A stretch of 64,000 nucleotides of DNA from Bacteroidales bacterium UBA3754 (GCA_002371705.1 DFGI01000051.1:1-64000); one strand, 5' to 3'. Shown: positions 51,205 to 60,339, numbered from the stretch's first letter. Program-made: numbers and translations. The notes: a model not told the origin generated them from the sequence alone.

Positions 51205-51234
51205 CAAATTTAACAAAAGAACAAGAATTGCCAA
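51205..51234 (-). promoter_or_regulatory. promoter of the ppiD-like gene
   Basis: Minus strand TTG (51232-51234), 19-nt spacer, TAAATTTG (51205-51212). It lies between the ppiD start and the end of the lptC operon and excludes the longer reading frame to 51234. Confidence 0.6.
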
Positions 51235-51261
51235 CGTTTGGACAAAATATTTTTCTGTACT

Positions 51262-51495
51262 TTATAGCTTTTTCTGCATTGATTCGTTTTTTTCCTCATT
51301 TTTTCGTTTGTAGCGACGGAAAAAATACATTCCGAACGAAAGTACGCTCATTACCAAAAATTTAACGCATTCCGCATTAATTCCATGATAATACCAATCA
51401 ATTATGGCCGTACCCAACATGGAAACCGCGATTGTGAGCCACGCATATTCCATTATTATTATATAAATTGAATATCTTTTCTGTGAATCACTCAT
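51262..51495 (-). CDS. small two-helix membrane protein
   Basis: 77 residues with two hydrophobic helices (YAWLTIAVSMLGTAIIDWYY; VKFLVMSVLSFGMYFF) and a strongly basic tail (RRYKRKNEEKNE). The start overlaps the lptC stop by 8 bp (ATGAGTGA), so it is translationally coupled to lptC. Similar small membrane proteins occur at this spot in Bacteroidales. Function unknown; topology suggests an inner membrane accessory factor. Confidence 0.7.
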   Translation of the reverse strand: MSDSQKRYSIYIIIMEYAWLTIAVSMLGTAIIDWYYHGINAECVKFLVMSVLSFGMYFFRRYKRKNEEKNESMQKKL

Positions 51496-52108
51496 CGTTT
51501 TCGCTATTTTCTTCGTCAAACGGAAGATTTGCACCTTCTATCGAAATAACCCCCGTTACTTTTTCCACCTGCCAGTCGTTAAACTGGTCATCGGATTTAA
51601 AACCTTCGCCCAAAATAATATCGTCGGGAGTGCTCACTTGCACTTTTTTATTGGAATAAATAATTCCATTCCGTTGGTCCCACACCAAATATTCGGTGTT
51701 TAAGCGTTCGTGGTTATTATTGTTTTGCGCAACAACATTTCCTCTCGCCTCCCAAATATCTTTGTCGCCATAGTTCACCGCATAATTTGCGGTTATCCAC
51801 GACAGTGTATCGGGATACGAAGAATATTGCACGACCGAAATGCCCTGTGGAAACTCCATTTTGTCGGCAGCGTCCTCCTCGTTGTCCATTTTTGTTTTGG
51901 TTATGCAGGGAGTGGATATGCTTATCACAATTTTGCCATATTCTGTTTGGGTGAATTGGATGTTTTCGCCCGATAATTCAGGCAGTTTTTCCAATTCAGA
52001 AACCTTTATGACATTTTTCATATCGTTGCTACACGAAAAAAACGATATAATGGCCATTACAACCATTATATCGCATAAGAGATTCCTATATATTTGTTTT
52101 CCAACCAC
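51488..52108 (-). CDS. lptC: LPS export component LptC-like lipoprotein
   Basis: 206 residues with GTG start directly after the TPR gene's TAA. The GTG supplies the basic n-region (KQIYR) of the signal ending in ISFFSC. The mature part is a single OstA/LptC beta-jellyroll (YGKIVISISTPCITK, EARGNVVAQNNNNHERLNTE, LVWDQRNGIIYSNKKVQV, GEGFKSDDQFNDWQ). LptC links the inner membrane ABC transporter to LptA in LPS transport. An internal ATG at 52066 would lose the charged n-region. Confidence 0.85.
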   Translation of the reverse strand: MVGKQIYRNLLCDIMVVMAIISFFSCSNDMKNVIKVSELEKLPELSGENIQFTQTEYGKIVISISTPCITKTKMDNEEDAADKMEFPQGISVVQYSSYPDTLSWITANYAVNYGDKDIWEARGNVVAQNNNNHERLNTEYLVWDQRNGIIYSNKKVQVSTPDDIILGEGFKSDDQFNDWQVEKVTGVISIEGANLPFDEENSENDE

Positions 52109-53419
52109 TTACTTAACCTTTGCGGTTGTAGTCATATTAATCCAACAGCCTACATTTTGCGAAGCACCTTCTGTCACATTGTAGCCAAACAGAGCCTCAA
52201 CATCCGGGAAGCGAGCCTTGAAACTTGCCGCATAACTATTTGCCTGCGAAGCGATTGATGGGTCAACTGCTTTTGCTTTTTGGCACATATCGTATGCAAC
52301 CCAATACACTTTCCATTTTTCCAGTTCAGGGAATTCGGCTCCCGAAGCGCATCCGTTAACACCTTCAGCATACTTGTTGGCAATCACCAAATAAGCAGAT
52401 CCCATATTTGGATTGAGCGCCAATGCTTTATGTGCGTACGAAACGCTTGTTGGACCACTTGTGTTGTATGCCATCTTGTAGTACACATTTGCTTTTTTAT
52501 CGTTGTCTGTTTCCAGTTCAACAGATTCCTTATAATATTCCAGCGCTTTTGAAACCTGTTTTTTAGCAACATACATATCGCCAATAGCACGTTTTGACTG
52601 TGCCGATGGTTCAAGTTTATCCAACTCAACAGCAGCATTGAAATACAAATCTGTTGATGCACAATCCTTACCCATATTGTCGGTGATTTTCTTCAACAAA
52701 GCAACATTTGTAGGGTCAGCTTTGAATTGCGGTTCGAACAACGCAACCAAATCATTGCAATCGGGTTTCACGCTCAAAAACAATTGTTCGATGTTTGCCA
52801 ATTGTTTTTCGCAAGCCTGACCGTTTTTCGTACCTTTTTCAATATTATAGGTAAAAATGTCGGCAATTTGCTGATACAACGCAATCACATCGGTTTTCGA
52901 CATTGAACCTTTTTGATATTTGGTAACAGCAGTTTGGAGACAAATCACCATTGTTTTTGCTTCGGCATTGTTACCCATTGCGTCAACTGATTTTTTACAA
53001 TATTCATAGGCTTGTTCGTATTGGGCAGGGTCCAACAAAAACAAATCGGCGCCTTTTTTACCAATATAATTAGACTCCTCGCCAAAGTATTGAATTCGAC
53101 GGTCGTAAATCATCATAATGGTATCAAGATACTGTTTCTTTACCGCAGCATCTTTTTCCTTATTGTACAACGCAGTGAACATAGTCACACCGTGAGGTAC
53201 GTACATGTTTTTCGATGCTGTAGGACAATTGAAGAACAAATTTCTCCACGCTTTGAACGTTTCTGGTGTAAAGTTCTTCGATGCGTTTTCATTTTTATAC
53301 CGTTGTTGGTAAATAGCCTGATTCTGCAAACAGAACGTATCTTTTTGCTCTTGCGCGATTGCATTTCCTACGGAAAATACAATTGTTGCTGTCGTGAAAA
53401 TTTTGAATAACCGTTTCAT
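52109..53419 (-). CDS. periplasmic TPR protein
   Basis: 436 residues: signal peptide MKRLFKIFTTATIVFSVGNA, then TPR units (DPAQYEQAYEYCKKSVDAMG; KKQVSKALEYYKESVELETD; YKMAYNTSGPTSVSYAHKAL). Conserved in Bacteroidales between an OM protein downstream of coaX and lptC; exact role unknown, perhaps a scaffold for envelope assembly. One base separates it from the OMP gene before it, and the lptC GTG abuts its stop. Confidence 0.85.
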   Translation of the reverse strand: MKRLFKIFTTATIVFSVGNAIAQEQKDTFCLQNQAIYQQRYKNENASKNFTPETFKAWRNLFFNCPTASKNMYVPHGVTMFTALYNKEKDAAVKKQYLDTIMMIYDRRIQYFGEESNYIGKKGADLFLLDPAQYEQAYEYCKKSVDAMGNNAEAKTMVICLQTAVTKYQKGSMSKTDVIALYQQIADIFTYNIEKGTKNGQACEKQLANIEQLFLSVKPDCNDLVALFEPQFKADPTNVALLKKITDNMGKDCASTDLYFNAAVELDKLEPSAQSKRAIGDMYVAKKQVSKALEYYKESVELETDNDKKANVYYKMAYNTSGPTSVSYAHKALALNPNMGSAYLVIANKYAEGVNGCASGAEFPELEKWKVYWVAYDMCQKAKAVDPSIASQANSYAASFKARFPDVEALFGYNVTEGASQNVGCWINMTTTAKVK

Positions 53420-53420
53420 C

Positions 53421-54689
53421 TTAATTAATTTTTCGTTTCGTAAACCAAACTTCTTGCAAAGTTACATTTAATTTTAAAAGCATATATGTTTCCTGCAAAG
53501 ATTTTGCCAAACTTGAATTACCTCTGCGACCAAAGTCCAGCGCGATTGCCAAACCATTTTGATTCTGTTTTGGTTTGATTCGTGTACCCACCGAAACACC
53601 ATATTCACACAATTGTTCGGTTTCACCACCATATTGATACATTATCGGCAAATCGCTGTAATGCACGCCCAAACGGAGTGGAATGCGCTGATAGAATTTT
53701 GTGGATTTATAATTTGGAATTATCTCGCCGCCTAATTTCACATATTTTGTTTGCTGCAAATCAGCAGCGACTTTGCCATAGCAAGAAACGTCGCTCCAAT
53801 TCTGGAATCCTGCGTCAACGCCTAACAAAAGAGCATTTTCCACGGAATAACTTACGCCAAAGGCTACTTCCATCGGAATATCGGTGGTGGATTTCTGCGT
53901 TACGGTTGACACAGTGTCTTTTTCAATTTCCAACACGCCATTTACCACATACGAGCCAAATTTTTGTGTTTCGCGGTAGGTAAGCTGTTGCGGTGTCCGT
54001 ATTGTGGCTCCAAATGTCAATGATTTTGTTTCGTTTAATTGCCACTTATACTGAATGCCTGCATTCCACAAGAAACCCAACGTTTTATATTCCAACAGTC
54101 TCCTTGAATTAAATGCCGTTGATTCCTTAAATGTATTTTCGCCAGTATATGAGGTTGTTCCAAACAAAAATGCGGCATTTGCTCCAACCGACAATCCCTT
54201 GAACAACCGCACGCCCGTACTCAAAACAACTTGATTTACACCGCCATTGCCAGAATATGAATACGAAGCAACAGAGTCGGTATAATTCATTTCGTAGCCA
54301 ACGCTGTTGAACGGTAAAATACCAACTGCGCAGCCCCAACGGTTCTCAATAATCGGGAAAGCCAACGACATAGTTTCCAAACCGACACTCGTAACCGTTG
54401 CCGAGCCAGATTCTTCCTGTAATTTTCTCACATTAACCCCCAAACCAACATTGAACAAAAACGATTCTTTTTGAACACTGGATTGATTTGCTGGATTGGC
54501 GAAATGGATCTGCACAGGAGAAAATACGCCTACTCCGATTCCGCCCATAGCCTGCGTGTATGCATTTGAAAACGAATACATTTCGCCGTAGCCAAAACGA
54601 GAGAACGGGGATTTTGTCTGCCGTTGCGCGAACAATCCCGTTGTGCAGGCAACTAAAACAAATACAATTATATATAGTTTACGCTTCAT
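53421..54689 (-). CDS. outer membrane barrel protein of the coaX-lptC operon
   Basis: 422 residues: signal peptide MKRKLYIIVFVLVACTTGLF, early SPFSRFGYGE and AMGGIGVGVFSPVQIHFANP (FadL/OmpP1-like N-terminus), then 12-14 predicted strands. The family is always found next to the TPR protein in Bacteroidales. Likely an outer membrane channel or assembly factor; substrate unknown. It overlaps the end of coaX by 11 bp. Confidence 0.82.
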   Translation of the reverse strand: MKRKLYIIVFVLVACTTGLFAQRQTKSPFSRFGYGEMYSFSNAYTQAMGGIGVGVFSPVQIHFANPANQSSVQKESFLFNVGLGVNVRKLQEESGSATVTSVGLETMSLAFPIIENRWGCAVGILPFNSVGYEMNYTDSVASYSYSGNGGVNQVVLSTGVRLFKGLSVGANAAFLFGTTSYTGENTFKESTAFNSRRLLEYKTLGFLWNAGIQYKWQLNETKSLTFGATIRTPQQLTYRETQKFGSYVVNGVLEIEKDTVSTVTQKSTTDIPMEVAFGVSYSVENALLLGVDAGFQNWSDVSCYGKVAADLQQTKYVKLGGEIIPNYKSTKFYQRIPLRLGVHYSDLPIMYQYGGETEQLCEYGVSVGTRIKPKQNQNGLAIALDFGRRGNSSLAKSLQETYMLLKLNVTLQEVWFTKRKIN

Positions 54690-55401
54690 TATATTTCAAA
54701 ATTACATATAGTCCCAATGCGACCAAATTTTGATGTGCAAAGATGGTATTTTTTATATTCTTTTCAAAGAAATGACAATCTCCACCTGTAAAGAAAATCG
54801 CAACATCTTGATACTTAGCCTCATAAAACCGAATATATTCTTCTATCTCATATTTTATACCAAGCACTACGCCATTAACAACCGCCTCGTGCGTAGTTTT
54901 TCCGATTTCGCCAACGGAGTCAACAGTTTCTATTAGTGGCAATTTTCCCGTGTATTCGTGCAAGGCCTTAAAACGGGCATGCAATCCCAACGAGATATTT
55001 CCGCCGATGAACGTGTTATTTTTTTCAACAAAATCAACAGTGATGGCAGTTCCAAAGTCAATCACCAGTTTATGTCTGTCGGGACTGAGCAAATTTGCAC
55101 CAATAGCAGCCGCAATTCTATCAAGCCCAAGGGTTTCTGACGTGGCATAAGCAATTTTCATCGGAATTTTCGATGAATGTGTGAATTCATAATATGTAGC
55201 GACAGGAAATTTTGCCATAATTTCAGCAGTATCGTACGCCGACACATTACAAATCACGGCTTTCTCAAACGTTTCATTGCCGAATCCGACCGACGATGAA
55301 AAGAAATCATCGTAGGTGGAACGCACAGAACGGAGTATGATTCCATTTTCGAAAACATACCACTTCACATTTGTATTTCCCGCATCAACTACAACTATCA
55401 T
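54679..55401 (-). CDS. coaX: type III pantothenate kinase
   Basis: 240 residues. First step of coenzyme A synthesis. MIVVVDAGNTNVKW holds the phosphate-binding aspartate; TLGLDRIAAAIGAN and VIDFGTAITVDFV (with the catalytic aspartate) and FIGGNISLGLHARF are family motifs. Start at 55401, not 55431, because a -7 box (55409-55416) lies 7 nt upstream. First gene of the coaX-OMP-TPR-lptC operon. Confidence 0.95.
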   Translation of the reverse strand: MIVVVDAGNTNVKWYVFENGIILRSVRSTYDDFFSSSVGFGNETFEKAVICNVSAYDTAEIMAKFPVATYYEFTHSSKIPMKIAYATSETLGLDRIAAAIGANLLSPDRHKLVIDFGTAITVDFVEKNNTFIGGNISLGLHARFKALHEYTGKLPLIETVDSVGEIGKTTHEAVVNGVVLGIKYEIEEYIRFYEAKYQDVAIFFTGGDCHFFEKNIKNTIFAHQNLVALGLYVILKYNEA

Positions 55402-55408
55402 TTCACGG

Positions 55409-55416
55409 CAAAGATA
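55409..55416 (-). promoter_or_regulatory. -7 box of the coaX operon
   Basis: Minus strand TATCTTTG ends 7 nt before the ATG; the mRNA is probably leaderless. Confidence 0.55.
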
Positions 55417-55461
55417 TTGATTCTTTTTCAAGAAAAACGATTTTCTTTTTTTGGTATTGTT

Positions 55462-55493
55462 TTTGCAATCAGAAAAAATATAATTTATATTTG
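55462..55493 (+). promoter_or_regulatory. promoter of the DUF4294 gene
   Basis: TTTG (55462-55465), 20-nt spacer, TATATTTG (55486-55493), 7 nt before the ATG at 55501. Confidence 0.65.
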
Positions 55494-55500
55494 TTGCGAT

Positions 55501-56085
55501 ATGAAACGGATTATTCTCATTACAGTTAGCGTATTACTCTGCTTGTTCGGTAGATGCCAAATGTCTAATATCGGATACGACCTGCCAGGAGTAGTTGAAA
55601 ATGGCGACACAATTGCAGTTGTCCATGTGCCAAAGGTATATATTTTCCCAACGCTGAAATTTGCATCGAAAGATGATTATTACCGCTACAAAAAATTGGT
55701 GCGCGATGTAAAAAAAGTATATCCCTACTCCCAAATAGCGAAAACGACTTTCAAGGAAATTGAAAACATTATGGATTCTTTGCCGAACGAAAGACTTCGT
55801 AGAAAATATATAAAAGCAAAGGAAGACGAATTGCTCGACCGCTACTATGATGAGTTGTTCGCTATGACAGTCCATCAAGGTGAGATTCTGCTAAAATTAA
55901 TCAATCGTGAGTTGAACCGTTCCGCACATGACATAATTAAAGAACTCCGTGGCGGTTTTTCAGCAATTATGTGGCAAAGCATGGCAAAAGTTTTTGGTGA
56001 ATCGCTCAAAACCACCTACGACGCGAACGGTGAAGATATGATGATTGAACGGATTGTGGTTCAAATTGAGCAAGGGGTGATTTGA
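55501..56085 (+). CDS. DUF4294 exported protein
   Basis: 194 residues. Signal peptide MKRIILITVSVLLCLFGRCQ; mature part with FPTLKFASKDDYYRYKKLVR, VYPYSQIAKTTFKEIE and LYYDELFAM-like helices (YYDELFAMTVHQGEILLKLI), then RGGFSAIMWQSMAKVFG, matching DUF4294, a helical Bacteroidetes periplasmic protein of unknown function. Divergent from coaX with the two starts 99 bp apart. Confidence 0.85.
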   Translation: MKRIILITVSVLLCLFGRCQMSNIGYDLPGVVENGDTIAVVHVPKVYIFPTLKFASKDDYYRYKKLVRDVKKVYPYSQIAKTTFKEIENIMDSLPNERLRRKYIKAKEDELLDRYYDELFAMTVHQGEILLKLINRELNRSAHDIIKELRGGFSAIMWQSMAKVFGESLKTTYDANGEDMMIERIVVQIEQGVI

Positions 56086-56100
56086 GAGTTAGGAGGTGTA

Positions 56101-57525
56101 TTATATTCCTTCTCCCGAAAATACCGTTTTAATTGTGTAGAACAACACTTTTATGTCGAGGTAGATCGACATATTTTCAATGTAGATTATATCATATTTC
56201 ATACGGCTTGCCATTTCCTCCGGACTTTGCGCATAGCCGTATTTTACTTGTCCGAGCGAGGTAATACCTGGACGAACCTTCTGCAAATGAGTGTAATGCG
56301 GAGCAAGTTTCACAATTCTGTCGATAAAATACTGCCGCTCCGGGCGTGGTCCGACCAACGACATATCACCTTTCAGCACATTGTAGAACTGAGGAATTTC
56401 GTCTATTCGGAATTTACGCATAGTATGTCCCCATTTTGTGATGCGGTCGTCGTGTTCCGACGATAGCTGCGGACCATCTACTTCGGAATCGACCACCATT
56501 GAGCGAAATTTATATATAGTGAAAGGCACGCCATATTGCCCGATACGTTCTTGCTTATAGAACACAGGGCCTTTCGACGAGAGCTTCACCATTATAGCCG
56601 TGAAAAGATACAATGGAGAACCAAGAATCAAAACCAACAACGACACAATAATATCCATGGCGCGTTTTAGTTTTTCTTCCCAAATCGGCATCACATTCTG
56701 GTATATTATAATCAACGGCTCTTCGTGGATTGACGTGAATGTTACCCGTCCAGAAACAATATCACAGGTATCGGGAATTGCCTTGATTATCGTTTTTGTG
56801 CCTTGCAGGCACGACAAAATATGTTCGATATACGTATGTTCCTTAGTTTCGATGGCAATAATCACCTCCTCCACCTTATATTCTTCAATAACTTTCTTGG
56901 CATCGTCAATTGTGCCCAAATGTGGCATATACTCAGCCATTTGGTATCGTTCCTGCTGAATCACGTTCACGAAACCCACAAACATATTTCCAGCAGATTT
57001 TTTTGCGGATTGTAACCGTTTGTACAATTGTTCCGCTTTTTCGTTACTGCCAACCAACAATGTGTTGAATCCGATTTTTCGGGAACGGATTTTATTTGTG
57101 GTGGACGTTGTGATTATAACACGGGGAATGTATGAAATCACAAACTGGAGGACAATCAATGTTATATATAACTCGTAATATGCTGTGTATGAAGGCACAT
57201 TGTCGTTAAGGATTATGGCAAAAAACAAAATCGAAGAACCCAGAACGCTCATCAACAACGTAGTCAGGAATTCCTTCAAACGCGATTTTCTGTAAATGTT
57301 TTTGTAATAGCCACTTAAATAATACAACAAAATCCACATCAGCGGAATAAACACAAGTCCGTACATATAATGGGCATCGCTCAGAAAAAGCGTGCGCAAT
57401 TCCGGATTTTCAAGATAATATGCGTCAATGAATTCATTACGGAAAAAGAAGAACAACGTCCACACGATTGCCGCCGTGAGGAAATCACACACAATATATA
57501 ATAGTACGTGCCTTGTTTTGTTCAT
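56101..57525 (-). CDS. polyprenyl-phosphate sugar-phosphate transferase (exopolysaccharide initiation)
   Basis: 474 residues. Start at 57525, since a -7 box lies at 57542-57549. Four to five N-terminal helices, a CoA-binding-like middle (FVGFVNVIQQERYQMAEYMP) and a C-terminal sugar transferase domain (about 280-474: KRAMDIIVSLLVLILGSPLY, FYKQERIGQYGVPFTIYKFR, LKGDMSLVGPRPERQYFIDR). It starts glycan assembly by moving a sugar phosphate to undecaprenyl phosphate. No further polysaccharide genes lie alongside. Confidence 0.92.
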   Translation of the reverse strand: MNKTRHVLLYIVCDFLTAAIVWTLFFFFRNEFIDAYYLENPELRTLFLSDAHYMYGLVFIPLMWILLYYLSGYYKNIYRKSRLKEFLTTLLMSVLGSSILFFAIILNDNVPSYTAYYELYITLIVLQFVISYIPRVIITTSTTNKIRSRKIGFNTLLVGSNEKAEQLYKRLQSAKKSAGNMFVGFVNVIQQERYQMAEYMPHLGTIDDAKKVIEEYKVEEVIIAIETKEHTYIEHILSCLQGTKTIIKAIPDTCDIVSGRVTFTSIHEEPLIIIYQNVMPIWEEKLKRAMDIIVSLLVLILGSPLYLFTAIMVKLSSKGPVFYKQERIGQYGVPFTIYKFRSMVVDSEVDGPQLSSEHDDRITKWGHTMRKFRIDEIPQFYNVLKGDMSLVGPRPERQYFIDRIVKLAPHYTHLQKVRPGITSLGQVKYGYAQSPEEMASRMKYDIIYIENMSIYLDIKVLFYTIKTVFSGEGI

Positions 57526-57541
57526 ATCACAATCTTTACCG

Positions 57542-57549
57542 CAAAAATA
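57542..57549 (-). promoter_or_regulatory. -7 box of the sugar transferase gene
   Basis: Minus strand TATTTTTG, 16 nt before the ATG. No clear -33. Confidence 0.5.
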
Positions 57550-57571
57550 TTCTATTTTTTGAATTGCAGGT

Positions 57572-58567
57572 TTACTCACTACAATTTTGGCACATCTTTA
57601 TTTGTTTTCGATTTGTATGCACCTGTTTTCGAAATGAGTTATACGAATCGGAGCGCCAGATATTCTGGAGTGAATCGGAATACAATGAGCCGAATGCGAA
57701 CATGTGGTTCTTGTCGAAACAGCACGGCAATACATTCCCGTTCCACGCTATGATACACGAACTCCACATTTTCCAACAACGATTTTTTAATTCTTTTTTA
57801 ATATTCAACGTACCATTTGTAACGGAATATCTGCTGTTTTTATTTGACGGAAGCATATCAATATTTTGCGCATCGTAGAATTGCGCAGTCTTAAACGCCA
57901 CTATGTCAGCACCATATAATTTTCCAATAGCACGGATTTCATCAGTATGCGTTTCGGTGTGCTTAAACAACAAACATTGCAGTTCCACCAACGGGAAATG
58001 CGATTTCTGGCGTTTTTTTGCATCCTGAATAGCCTTCATACCATCGAGAACTTTCTGGAAACTACCATTCCTACGATATTTTTCGTATGATTCCTGATTG
58101 TAGCCATCCAACGAAATTATCAATTTTGTAAGACCAGATTTCACAATTTCGTCGGCATTTTGAGGCGTAATGAAATGGGCGTTAGATGAAATTGACGTAG
58201 GAATATTTGCATCTTCCGCCAATTTTATAATTTCAATAATTGATTCATTTACAAATGGTTCACCCTGAAAATATAAATTTGCGAACAGCACCGATTGCTT
58301 AATTTGCGGAATGAGCGTTTTGCACAATTTAAGTTGCATTTTTCCCTTTGGAACAATGCTGCTCTTGTTTCCCGTAGGGCATTCGGGACATTGAAGATTG
58401 CAAATATTCGTAGGCTCTATGCTGATGAACGCTGGCATTCCCTTACAAACATGATTACCCCAAATGCGCGATGCACAATACGAAACGTACAACACACAAA
58501 GATTCCACAGCCGTTGGAATGACAGACTTTTAAGAATTCGTCCGAATAGAAGGCAATAGAATCTCAT
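57572..58567 (-). CDS. radical SAM/SPASM-domain protein
   Basis: 331 residues from the ATG at 58567, fixed by a full promoter at 58580-58609. The radical SAM cluster is C-x3-C-x2-C in NICNLQCPECPTG; the TIM-barrel core follows (NLYFQGEPFVNESIIEII, TKLIISLDGYNQESYEKYRR), and a SPASM region (SCIIAWNGNVLPCCFD ... MCQNC) would hold auxiliary FeS clusters. Such enzymes mature peptides or modify sugars and lipids. The N-terminal hydrophobic stretch suggests membrane association. No precursor peptide gene is visible next to it. Confidence 0.88.
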   Translation of the reverse strand: MRFYCLLFGRILKSLSFQRLWNLCVLYVSYCASRIWGNHVCKGMPAFISIEPTNICNLQCPECPTGNKSSIVPKGKMQLKLCKTLIPQIKQSVLFANLYFQGEPFVNESIIEIIKLAEDANIPTSISSNAHFITPQNADEIVKSGLTKLIISLDGYNQESYEKYRRNGSFQKVLDGMKAIQDAKKRQKSHFPLVELQCLLFKHTETHTDEIRAIGKLYGADIVAFKTAQFYDAQNIDMLPSNKNSRYSVTNGTLNIKKELKNRCWKMWSSCIIAWNGNVLPCCFDKNHMFAFGSLYSDSLQNIWRSDSYNSFRKQVHTNRKQIKMCQNCSE

Positions 58568-58579
58568 ATCGTTGGAAGG

Positions 58580-58609
58580 CAAATATACAACTAATGTTCG
58601 ACATACAAA
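58580..58609 (-). promoter_or_regulatory. promoter of the radical SAM gene
   Basis: Minus strand TTTG (58606-58609), 18-nt spacer, TATATTTG (58580-58587), 12 nt before the ATG at 58567. Confidence 0.7.
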
Positions 58610-58707
58610 ATAAGATTTTCCGTTCCGTTTGGATTGCAAAGTTTATGGGAATTTTGCGTACCTTGTCAGAAATTTATTGTGTTTTTGAAAAAAAATCACA
58701 ATTATGA

Positions 58708-58741
58708 TGCAGTCTTTTCGCATTTTTCGAACTATATATAT
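58708..58741 (+). promoter_or_regulatory. shared upstream element, copy 1
   Basis: TGCAGTCTTTT, variable 5 bases, TTTT, GAAC and ATATATAT (58734-58741). It matches 62428-62461 with GCAGTC and ATATATAT at the same spacing (20 nt between). It ends 8 nt before the sigma-fusion ATG and is followed by GGAG, a possible ribosome binding site. Confidence 0.6.
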
Positions 58742-58749
58742 GGAGATTT

Positions 58750-60339
58750 ATGACCTCGGTGGAGATAACAAAATTGATAGGAAGGTGCAGACAGGGTGAT
58801 TCCGAAGCCCTTGGTGAACTATACACCTTATACGCCAAACGGATGAGAGGCGTATGCCGACGCTATCTATCTGACAAACAAGCCATCAACGATGTGCTGC
58901 ACGATTCGTTTGTGATTATCTTCACCTCGTTCGACAAGTTGCGTGACGACAGCAAAGCGGAGGTTTGGATGATGTCGATAACGAGAAACGTGGCGGCGAA
59001 ATATACAGAATACCAGAAAACACATCAGAATGTTGCAATTGACGACACCGACAACAATGAATTTCTCATAGAAGACGCATTTCCAAAGGAAGCAAAAGAA
59101 ATTTCCCTAACCGAAATGATGGATTTGGTTGACAAACTTCCTGAGGGTTATGGCAAAATATTTCGATTGGCTGTGTTCGACGGACTTTCGCACAAGGAGA
59201 TAGCCGCCGTGCTTAACATTGACCCACATTCGTCGTCATCGCAATTAGCACGGGCGAAACAATTGCTCCGCAAAATCATTCAGCAATATTGGGCAGTGTT
59301 GTTGCTTCTTATTCCCGTGGCATTCTATTTCCTCCGCAAAGAAGATTCCATTGCCGATGGCGAAACCCCTATTGTGGTGAATCAGAGCGAAACGCCGACC
59401 ATTCAGCCGACGGAACAACCTCAACAGCCAACAATGGTTATGCAGCAACCGACACAACAAACAGCACCAACTGCCAGACCACAACAGTCTGCTGGTGGCT
59501 ATATGAACAAATCCGCCCTATCCGATACGACGGAAACTGAGGTAGCCCACAACGCCACCACATCCGACACGTTGCTTGACAACTGCGATTTCGATACGAT
59601 TCAAACCATTCAAAAGATTGTTGAAACGCCATATTACACCCCTACGAACATTTTCCCTGAAAAGCCTATGCACGGCTCAAACACGCCACAATTATGGGCA
59701 ATGAAATTTGCATACGCAGGAAGTTATGATGAACAACAAGCATCATCTTCGATAGTCGGTCATATTATACCAGAAGGGCAGGGTTATAATCCTGGTAGTG
59801 GTGAAAACAACTACGACACCGTTCGATACACAAGCCATCACTATATGCCTATAGTATTGACGTTAAGCACGCATCGCGACGTGAACAAGCGGTTTGGTGT
59901 GGAAACAGGAATCAGTTACATACGTTTGGGTTCCGATTTCGAGAAAGATTCCAGTCAGATAATCAGCCGCGAACCGTTGCAGACCATCCATTATGTCGGC
60001 ATTCCTGTAAAAGGCATCTACAACGTGCTGAGCGTGAAGAAACTGAGCCTTTACGGAAATATTGGCGTGACTATGGAAATTCCTATCCATTCCACATTCA
60101 ACAAAAACGGAATCCTGCACAACACGAACGAAAGCCTTGATACCGCCAACATACGCGTTCCTTTGCAATGGTCGCTTAGCACGGGATTTGGTTTGCAATA
60201 CAGCATTACGCCAAACATTGGCATTTTTGCCGAACCAAGCATACGGTACTACATTCCGACAGCAGGCAAATTGGAAACCTACTGCACGGAACATCCGTTC
60301 ACGTTCTCATTGCCTGTGGGAATAAGATTTACATGGTAG
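58750..60339 (+). CDS. ECF sigma factor fused to membrane helix and outer membrane barrel-like domain
   Basis: 529 residues in one frame. Residues 10-85 are sigma region 2 (ALGELYTLYAKRMRGVCRRY, DVLHDSFVIIFTSFDKLR), 118-176 region 4 (LPEGYGKIFRLAVFDGLSHK, EIAAVLNIDPHSSSSQLARA). A single helix follows at 181-195 (AVLLLLIPVAFYFLR), then a Pro/Gln/Thr-rich linker (about 196-310) and a C-terminal part with strand-like repeats (RFGVETGISYIRLG, YVGIPVKGIYNVL, LSLYGNIGVTMEIP, SLSTGFGLQYSI, FTFSLPVGIRFTW) like PorT/OmpA-sized barrels. In Bacteroides, dual membrane-spanning anti-sigma proteins share the helix-linker-barrel part but are encoded separately from the sigma factor. No separate anti-sigma gene is seen here. 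Confidence 0.85.
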   Translation: MTSVEITKLIGRCRQGDSEALGELYTLYAKRMRGVCRRYLSDKQAINDVLHDSFVIIFTSFDKLRDDSKAEVWMMSITRNVAAKYTEYQKTHQNVAIDDTDNNEFLIEDAFPKEAKEISLTEMMDLVDKLPEGYGKIFRLAVFDGLSHKEIAAVLNIDPHSSSSQLARAKQLLRKIIQQYWAVLLLLIPVAFYFLRKEDSIADGETPIVVNQSETPTIQPTEQPQQPTMVMQQPTQQTAPTARPQQSAGGYMNKSALSDTTETEVAHNATTSDTLLDNCDFDTIQTIQKIVETPYYTPTNIFPEKPMHGSNTPQLWAMKFAYAGSYDEQQASSSIVGHIIPEGQGYNPGSGENNYDTVRYTSHHYMPIVLTLSTHRDVNKRFGVETGISYIRLGSDFEKDSSQIISREPLQTIHYVGIPVKGIYNVLSVKKLSLYGNIGVTMEIPIHSTFNKNGILHNTNESLDTANIRVPLQWSLSTGFGLQYSITPNIGIFAEPSIRYYIPTAGKLETYCTEHPFTFSLPVGIRFTW

